64,000 bases of DNA from an uncultured Prevotellaceae bacterium (GTDB lineage Bacteria > Bacteroidota > Bacteroidia > Bacteroidales > Bacteroidaceae). The stretch spans positions 18,756 through 82,755 of the forward strand of contig CADCCB010000015.1 in the NCBI GenBank assembly GCA_902799905.1, given 5' to 3'. Below are positions 59,479 through 64,000 of this stretch, one piece after another. The translations under genes were made by a program, and so were the position numbers. The stretch's first letter is position 1. Every line of letters starts with the position of its first letter. The notes under the pieces were generated by a model, which was not told the origin of the DNA, did not search any database, and saw nothing but the letters and a program-made list of their open reading frames with translations.

Positions 59479-61590
59479 CTACGAAATTGCCGCCCAATTA
59501 ACATTTGTCTTGCGTAATTCGCGCATTCTTTTCCATAATATCTGGTATTTGGCCGACTGACATAGCGGGTCCTCGTCAATAATTTTCTGGGCCTCATCAC
59601 GGGCCATCTGTACCAGTTGGCCGTCACGGGCAATGTTAGCAATTTTCAGGTCGAAGGCCATGCCGCTCTGCTGGGTTCCCTCCAAGTCTCCAGGACCTCG
59701 CAATTTCAGGTCTGCCTCGGCGATGCGGAATCCGTCGTTGGTCTCGCACATGATGTCGATGCGCTTGCGTGTCTCCTCGCTGAGTTTGAAGGTGGTTACA
59801 AGGATGCAGAATGACTGGTCGGCGCCGCGCCCCACACGACCTCGCAACTGGTGCAGTTGGCTGAGACCAAAACGTTGGGCGTCAAGGATGACCATGACAG
59901 AGGCGTTGGGCACGTTGACACCCACTTCGATGACAGTGGTTGCCACCAGAATCTGCGTCTCGCCGCTGACGAACTTCTGCATCTCCTCCTCCTTGTCCTT
60001 GGGTTTCATCTTGCCGTGCACCTTGCTCATGCGGAACTCCGGGAAGGCCTCACGCAGTACTTCGAAGCCCTGCTCCAGATTCTTCAAGTCTATCTTCTCG
60101 CTTTCCTCTATCAACGGAAAAACGATGTAGACCTGTCGGCCCTCGTTAATTTGACGGCGGATACCGTCATAGAGCGAGGTCATGCGGGTGTCGAAGACGT
60201 GGGTGGTGCGAATGGGTTTGCGGCCAGGCGGTAGTTCGTCGATGACGCTGACGTCAAGGTCGCCATAGAGTGTCATGGCCAGTGTCCGCGGGATGGGTGT
60301 GGCTGTCATGACCAGCACATGGGGCAGGCTCCTGCCACCGTCAGGCGATGCCTTGGCCCAGAGTTTTGCACGCTGTGCCACACCGAAGCGGTGTTGTTCG
60401 TCAATGACCACCATGCCAAGTTGTGCGAATTGCACAGTGTCCTCGATGATGGCGTGTGTTCCCACCAGGATCTGCACGTCGCCTGAGAGTAGGCCGTCGA
60501 GCACCTCCTGACGTTTCTTGCCTTTTACGATACCCGTGAGCAGTTCCACCCTGACGGGCATGTCTTTCAGGAACTCACGGATGGTGGCCAGGTGCTGTTC
60601 TGCCAGAATCTCCGTAGGGGCCATGATGCAAGCCTGATAGCCGTTGTCCAGTGCGATAAGCATTGTCATCAGTGCCACCAGCGTCTTGCCGCTGCCAACG
60701 TCACCCTGCAGCAGGCGGTTCATCTGCCGTCCGGAGCAGAGGTCCTGTCGTATCTCGCGCATTACGCGCTTCTGTGCACCCGTCAGTTCGAATGGCAGGT
60801 TCTGGGCGTAGAACGTGTTGAAGATGTCGCCGATGCGGTTGAATACAAAACCGCAGTACTTACGACGCTGGTCGCTCGCATATCTTAATATGTTGAGTTG
60901 GACGAAGAAGAGTTCTTCGAACTTCATGCGTACACGTGCTTTTTCCAGGTCTTTGGCGTTCTGCGGATAGTGCAGGGTGCGTAGTGCTTCGTCGCGTCCT
61001 ATCAGGTGGAGTGGGGCAGTGATGAAGTTGGGTATAGTCTCGGCCAGTGGCTCCTTCAGTTGCATGATGAGCGTCTTCGTCAGTCGTTCTATGGAGCGGG
61101 AGTTCAGCCCCGCCTTCTTCATCTTCTCCGTTGTGTTATAGTATGGTTGCATGCCCATAGCGGTGGTGTCCACCTTTGAGGCATCGTCCAGGTCGGGATG
61201 CTGCACCTGAATGCGGTTGTTGAACACCGACGGTTTGCCAAACAGCAGATAGTCCTGTCCGATCTTGTAGTTCTGCTTGGCATACTTGCCGCCATTGAAC
61301 CACACGAGGTCCATGATGCCTGTGCCATCGGTGAAGTGGGCTACCACACGCTCCTTGCGTGGCCCCATGTCGAAGGTCTCGAAACTCAGGATGTGTCCTA
61401 TGACCTGCACGAAGGGCATGTCGCCAGTCAGTTCGTGCACGGTGTAGACCTTCGACCGGTCTACGTATTTGTAGGGATAATACTCGAGCAGGTCGCCAAA
61501 GGTCTCGATGCCGAGTTCCTGGCTCAGCATCTTCCTGCGGTTAGGCCCAACGCCTGGCAGAAACTTGATATCCTGATCGAGAATGTTCAA
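59479..61590 (-). CDS. recG: ATP-dependent DNA helicase RecG
   Basis: Helicase of 703 residues that processes stalled forks and Holliday junctions. The wedge/OB domain (about 60-160), Walker A GDVGSGKT (about 296), DEQHRFG box (about 395), and motif VI QLRGRVGRG are present. The start at 61590 gives MNILDQDIKFLPGVGPNRRK, the usual RecG start. It follows ispD across an 81-nt repeat-filled gap and is last in the DJ-1-ispD-recG operon. Confidence 0.97.
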   Translation of the reverse strand: MNILDQDIKFLPGVGPNRRKMLSQELGIETFGDLLEYYPYKYVDRSKVYTVHELTGDMPFVQVIGHILSFETFDMGPRKERVVAHFTDGTGIMDLVWFNGGKYAKQNYKIGQDYLLFGKPSVFNNRIQVQHPDLDDASKVDTTAMGMQPYYNTTEKMKKAGLNSRSIERLTKTLIMQLKEPLAETIPNFITAPLHLIGRDEALRTLHYPQNAKDLEKARVRMKFEELFFVQLNILRYASDQRRKYCGFVFNRIGDIFNTFYAQNLPFELTGAQKRVMREIRQDLCSGRQMNRLLQGDVGSGKTLVALMTMLIALDNGYQACIMAPTEILAEQHLATIREFLKDMPVRVELLTGIVKGKKRQEVLDGLLSGDVQILVGTHAIIEDTVQFAQLGMVVIDEQHRFGVAQRAKLWAKASPDGGRSLPHVLVMTATPIPRTLAMTLYGDLDVSVIDELPPGRKPIRTTHVFDTRMTSLYDGIRRQINEGRQVYIVFPLIEESEKIDLKNLEQGFEVLREAFPEFRMSKVHGKMKPKDKEEEMQKFVSGETQILVATTVIEVGVNVPNASVMVILDAQRFGLSQLHQLRGRVGRGADQSFCILVTTFKLSEETRKRIDIMCETNDGFRIAEADLKLRGPGDLEGTQQSGMAFDLKIANIARDGQLVQMARDEAQKIIDEDPLCQSAKYQILWKRMRELRKTNVNWAAIS

Positions 61591-61671
61591 GGTTTGAGAT
61601 TTGAGGTTTGAGATTTGAGATTTCTTTCAGTCGCTTCGCTTGGTGAAAGCGAGCGGGGCTCGAGCGGAGAT
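61591..61671 (-). repeat. TTTGAGG array plus dispersed 47-bp repeat between ispD and recG
   Basis: TTTGAGA/TTTGAGG units (about 61592-61621) are followed by 61622-61669, the inverted copy of 28797-28843. It can fold into a hairpin through its GCGAGC/GCTCGAGC core. Confidence 0.75.
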
Positions 61672-62352
61672 TTAAGAGTTAAGCAGGGCTTCGGCCATGA
61701 TAAGGTCGAAGGGCGTGGTGATCTTGATGTTCTCTCGGTTGCCATCTACCATTGCGACAGGATGGCCATAGGCCTCAACCACAGAGGCATCGTCAGTGAA
61801 GGTCTCGCTATAGGGCTGTTTGTTGGCCGCCTTCAACAATTGAATGTCGAAGGTCTGTGGCGTCTGTACCAGCCGATAGTCGGCTCGATAGACATTGCCC
61901 TTCCCTACGTGGCGAAGCGTCTCTACGACAGGTGTCACTGGGATGACGGCCTTCTGCTGACAGGCGGCTTCATAGCAGGAACGTATCACGTCGATAGTAA
62001 CGAAGGGACGAACACCGTCATGCACGCCTACTACTCCTTGCGCATCGTCCGGGATGAGTGCCAGCCCGTTCTGCACGGAGTGGAAGCGCGTCTCGCCACC
62101 ATCGGCCAGTTGGTATTTTACCTTAAAGCCATACTCTTGGCACAAGGTGTGCCAGTAGTCCTGTTGTGCCTTGGGCAGCACCAGAATAATCTGTAGGTCT
62201 GCAGAGTACTCACGAAACCGCTCTATGGTTCGCATCAGCACAGGCTTCCCGCCGATGGGCAGAAACTGCTTGGGCACGTCGCCGCCCATGCGCAGGCCCT
62301 TTCCTCCTGCCACGATGATGACGTAATCCACTCCCCCTATGTTCTCTTTCAT
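61672..62352 (-). CDS. ispD: 2-C-methyl-D-erythritol 4-phosphate cytidylyltransferase
   Basis: Enzyme of 226 residues in the non-mevalonate isoprenoid pathway that joins CTP and methylerythritol phosphate. IspD signatures: [38 protein letters not shown] and the C-terminal [13 protein letters not shown]. Its start overlaps the stop of the DJ-1-like gene (ATGA), so the two are coupled. Confidence 0.96.
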   Translation of the reverse strand: MKENIGGVDYVIIVAGGKGLRMGGDVPKQFLPIGGKPVLMRTIERFREYSADLQIILVLPKAQQDYWHTLCQEYGFKVKYQLADGGETRFHSVQNGLALIPDDAQGVVGVHDGVRPFVTIDVIRSCYEAACQQKAVIPVTPVVETLRHVGKGNVYRADYRLVQTPQTFDIQLLKAANKQPYSETFTDDASVVEAYGHPVAMVDGNRENIKITTPFDLIMAEALLNS

Positions 62353-62918
62353 ATTGATTCTAAAAGGTGAACATACCTCATGCCGGTGGCTACCTGATTG
62401 GCGGTGTCGGCATCTTTCAGTTGACTGAGCAGTTCGTAGGCAAAGGGGAAAGCAGCGGCAGGTCCCTCGCCCGTTGTCACGTTGCCGTCAACGGTGCAGA
62501 GGTCGCCAGTGTAGGTGGCTCCCTCCAGCGTCTGTTCGAAACCAGGATAGCAGGTGGCACGCTTGCCGCGCAGGATGCCCAGACCGCCCAGCACCAGTGG
62601 AGCGGCACAGATGGCTGCCACGCGTTTTCCAGCGGCATGCTGCTTCAGCAGGGCCTGACGCACACCCTCGTGGTTGTTCAGGTTGCTGGCTCCTGGCATG
62701 CCGCCAGGCAGCATCAACAGGTCAGCATCGCTGAAGTCGCAGTCTTCGAACATCTCGTCGGCCACAACCTGTACTCTGTGTGCTGTTTCCACCACTTGTG
62801 AGTCGCCAGTAACACTCACGGTAACTACCTCTACACCACCGCGGCGCAGCACGTCGACGGGTATCAACGCTTCGACATCTTCGAAGCCGTTAGCAAGAAA
62901 AACATAAACTTTTGCCAT
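62349..62918 (-). CDS. DJ-1/PfpI family protein
   Basis: Protein of 189 residues with the DJ-1/ThiJ fold: start [20 protein letters not shown], the nucleophile-elbow Cys in [16 protein letters not shown] (about 105), acidic residue in GFEDVE, and a late [16 protein letters not shown] block. Related proteins act as deglycases or stress chaperones; the biochemical role here is uncertain. First gene of the operon with ispD and recG, with a -7 box 43 nt upstream. Confidence 0.92.
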   Translation of the reverse strand: MAKVYVFLANGFEDVEALIPVDVLRRGGVEVVTVSVTGDSQVVETAHRVQVVADEMFEDCDFSDADLLMLPGGMPGASNLNNHEGVRQALLKQHAAGKRVAAICAAPLVLGGLGILRGKRATCYPGFEQTLEGATYTGDLCTVDGNVTTGEGPAAAFPFAYELLSQLKDADTANQVATGMRYVHLLESI

Positions 62919-62936
62919 ATTTTCAATTTTAATTTG

Positions 62937-62944
62937 TACTTTTG
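62937..62944 (+). promoter_or_regulatory. -7 box of nadK
   Basis: TACTTTTG, 62 nt before the nadK ATG (63006). The divergent promoters overlap face to face (62937-62968). Confidence 0.55.
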
Positions 62945-62960
62945 CAGTGAATTAACCCTG

Positions 62961-62968
62961 CAAAGATA
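62961..62968 (-). promoter_or_regulatory. -7 box of the DJ-1-ispD-recG operon
   Basis: Minus-strand TATCTTTG, 43 nt before the ATG at 62918; it lies inside the leader of the divergent nadK gene. Confidence 0.6.
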
Positions 62969-63005
62969 CAAAATCTTTGCGAAATGTGAAAGAAAAAGTA
63001 GAAAT

Positions 63006-63947
63006 ATGTCATCGAAGACCCTCACATTTGCCCTCTTTGGCAACCTCTATCAGCGAGAGAAGTCAGGAGCAATCCGTCAGGTGCTGGCCTGCCTGAAGGT
63101 GCACGGCGCACGCATCATCATTGACGAGGAGTACTATCATTTCCTTATGGAGATACCTGGCGTACAGAGCATCTTGGGCGTATCAGAGACCCCCGCTAAC
63201 CCTCAGTCTCCTGAGATTCCGGAGAATACGCGCTTCTCTCTTTTCAGAGGTTGCGACTTCGAGGCCGACTTCGCCATCTCGATGGGTGGCGACGGCACCC
63301 TGCTGAAGACTGCCAGTCGTGTACGCGACAAGCAGATTCCCATTGTAGGCATCAACATGGGCCGTCTGGGCTTCCTGGCCGATGTAAGTGCCTCAGACAT
63401 AGAGAGTATGGTTGACGCCCTCTATCGGGGTGACTATTCTGTGGAAGACCGTTCGCTCATCCATGTGGAGACCAACGGCGAACCCATCGACGGCTATGAG
63501 TGTGCCCTGAACGACGTGGCCATCCTGAAGCGTGACTCGGCATCGATGATCAGTATCCGTGCCAGCATCAACGGCGAATACCTGACCACCTATCAGGCTG
63601 ACGGTCTGATTGTTTCTACTCCCACAGGCTCCACAGCCTATTCGATGTCGAACGGTGGACCTATTATAGTGCCTCGCACGGGGGTGATGCTGATGACGGC
63701 TGTTGCTCCGCACTCACTGAACATTCGCCCCATCGTGATACCCGATACGGCACAGATTGAACTGACGGTGAGCAGCCGCAGCCACACTTTCCTTGTGGCC
63801 ATCGATGGTCGCAGTGGCAAACTGCCAGAAGGCACCACCTTGCGACTGACCCATGCTCCCTATATGGTGAAGGTGGTGAAGCGTAGTGGCACGCGCTATT
63901 TCGCCACGCTGAGAGAGAAACTGATGTGGGGGGCGGATGTGAGATGA
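63006..63947 (+). CDS. nadK: NAD kinase
   Basis: Enzyme of 313 residues phosphorylating NAD to NADP. GGDGT motif in SMGGDGTLLKTASRV (about 94-98), IVGINMGRLGFLAD, and NDVAILKRDSASM with the later GSTAYSMSNGGPI loop. The start at 63006 gives MSSKTLTFALFGN, the usual N-terminus; the frame open from 62934 covers its promoter. Confidence 0.96.
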   Translation: MSSKTLTFALFGNLYQREKSGAIRQVLACLKVHGARIIIDEEYYHFLMEIPGVQSILGVSETPANPQSPEIPENTRFSLFRGCDFEADFAISMGGDGTLLKTASRVRDKQIPIVGINMGRLGFLADVSASDIESMVDALYRGDYSVEDRSLIHVETNGEPIDGYECALNDVAILKRDSASMISIRASINGEYLTTYQADGLIVSTPTGSTAYSMSNGGPIIVPRTGVMLMTAVAPHSLNIRPIVIPDTAQIELTVSSRSHTFLVAIDGRSGKLPEGTTLRLTHAPYMVKVVKRSGTRYFATLREKLMWGADVR

Positions 63948-64000
63948 ATTAAGAATTTAGAATTAAGAATTAAGAGCGGTCGCTTCGCGATTAAGAATTA
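63948..64000 (+). repeat. TTAAGAATT-type repeat array at the window end
   Basis: GAATTAAGAATTTAGAATTA words followed by a GCGGTCGCTTCGCGATTAAG hairpin, the same motif mix as at 28680-28800. Truncated by the window edge. Confidence 0.75.

Noticed and set aside
1-64000. tRNA or rRNA genes
   Set aside because: No T-loop (GGTTCGAATCC-like) with a matching acceptor stem and no rRNA-like stretch was noticed by eye; a covariance-model scan would be needed to be certain.

Overview
The window looks like a chromosomal segment from a gut or rumen Bacteroidales, most probably a Prevotella-type genome. The reasons are: many genes preceded by the Bacteroidetes -7 box TAnnTTTG (several with TTTG exactly 19 nt upstream); a type IX secretion (T9SS) core operon; a xylan cluster whose gene content resembles the xyn cluster described in Prevotella bryantii; BspA-type leucine-rich-repeat proteins; and near absence of Shine-Dalgarno sites. 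I saw no tRNA, rRNA, CRISPR array or complete insertion sequence.

Layout. 1-4 kb: MacB-like ABC exporter with an overlapping LytS/LytT-type two-component pair. 4.2-5.2 kb: class II fructose-bisphosphate aldolase. 5.2-8.7 kb: two near-identical secreted proteins of unknown function on either side of a beta-propeller/TM/AraC regulator, made by a duplication of about 620 bp, plus an unknown protein. 8.9-23.9 kb: a hemicellulose island. One strand carries symporter, GH10, GH43, an ECF sigma factor and GH67; around it lie a carbohydrate esterase, GH115, GH97 and a large GH43. Together these would deacetylate, deglucuronidate and hydrolyse glucuronoxylan and import the products. 23.9-27.1 kb: two phenylacetate-CoA ligases and a tandem-ACT protein in one operon.

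27.3-35.8 kb is the accessory part: small secreted or Cys-rich proteins, about 0.9 kb of repeat-rich non-coding DNA with a MITE-like element, a decayed toxin-antitoxin pair, a Ser/Thr kinase fused through one TM helix to an extracytoplasmic BspA-type LRR domain, a convergent DNA-binding-like protein, a large BspA protein with a T9SS-like C-terminus, a small peptide gene, and a duplicated promoter/hairpin cassette. 35.8-42.5 kb: an ADP-forming acyl-CoA synthetase, an outer-membrane protein, and an aminotransferase-iorB-iorA operon. With the ligases these suggest a 2-oxoacid/aryl-acid branch that recovers ATP from amino acids.

42.5-51.6 kb: porP-like gene, gldK, gldL, gldM, gldN, a PorT-like barrel and priA in one direction. 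51.6-64 kb: housekeeping genes (FadL-like porin, 7TM-HD phosphodiesterase, gltX, waaA, M23/LysM peptidase, recG, ispD, DJ-1-like, nadK).

The most unusual features are the kinase-LRR receptor neighbourhood, the duplicated promoter/attenuator cassette, the 305-bp MITE-like element, and a genome-wide habit of short-period or palindromic repeats. These repeats fill intergenic gaps and also appear in frame inside several enzyme genes.
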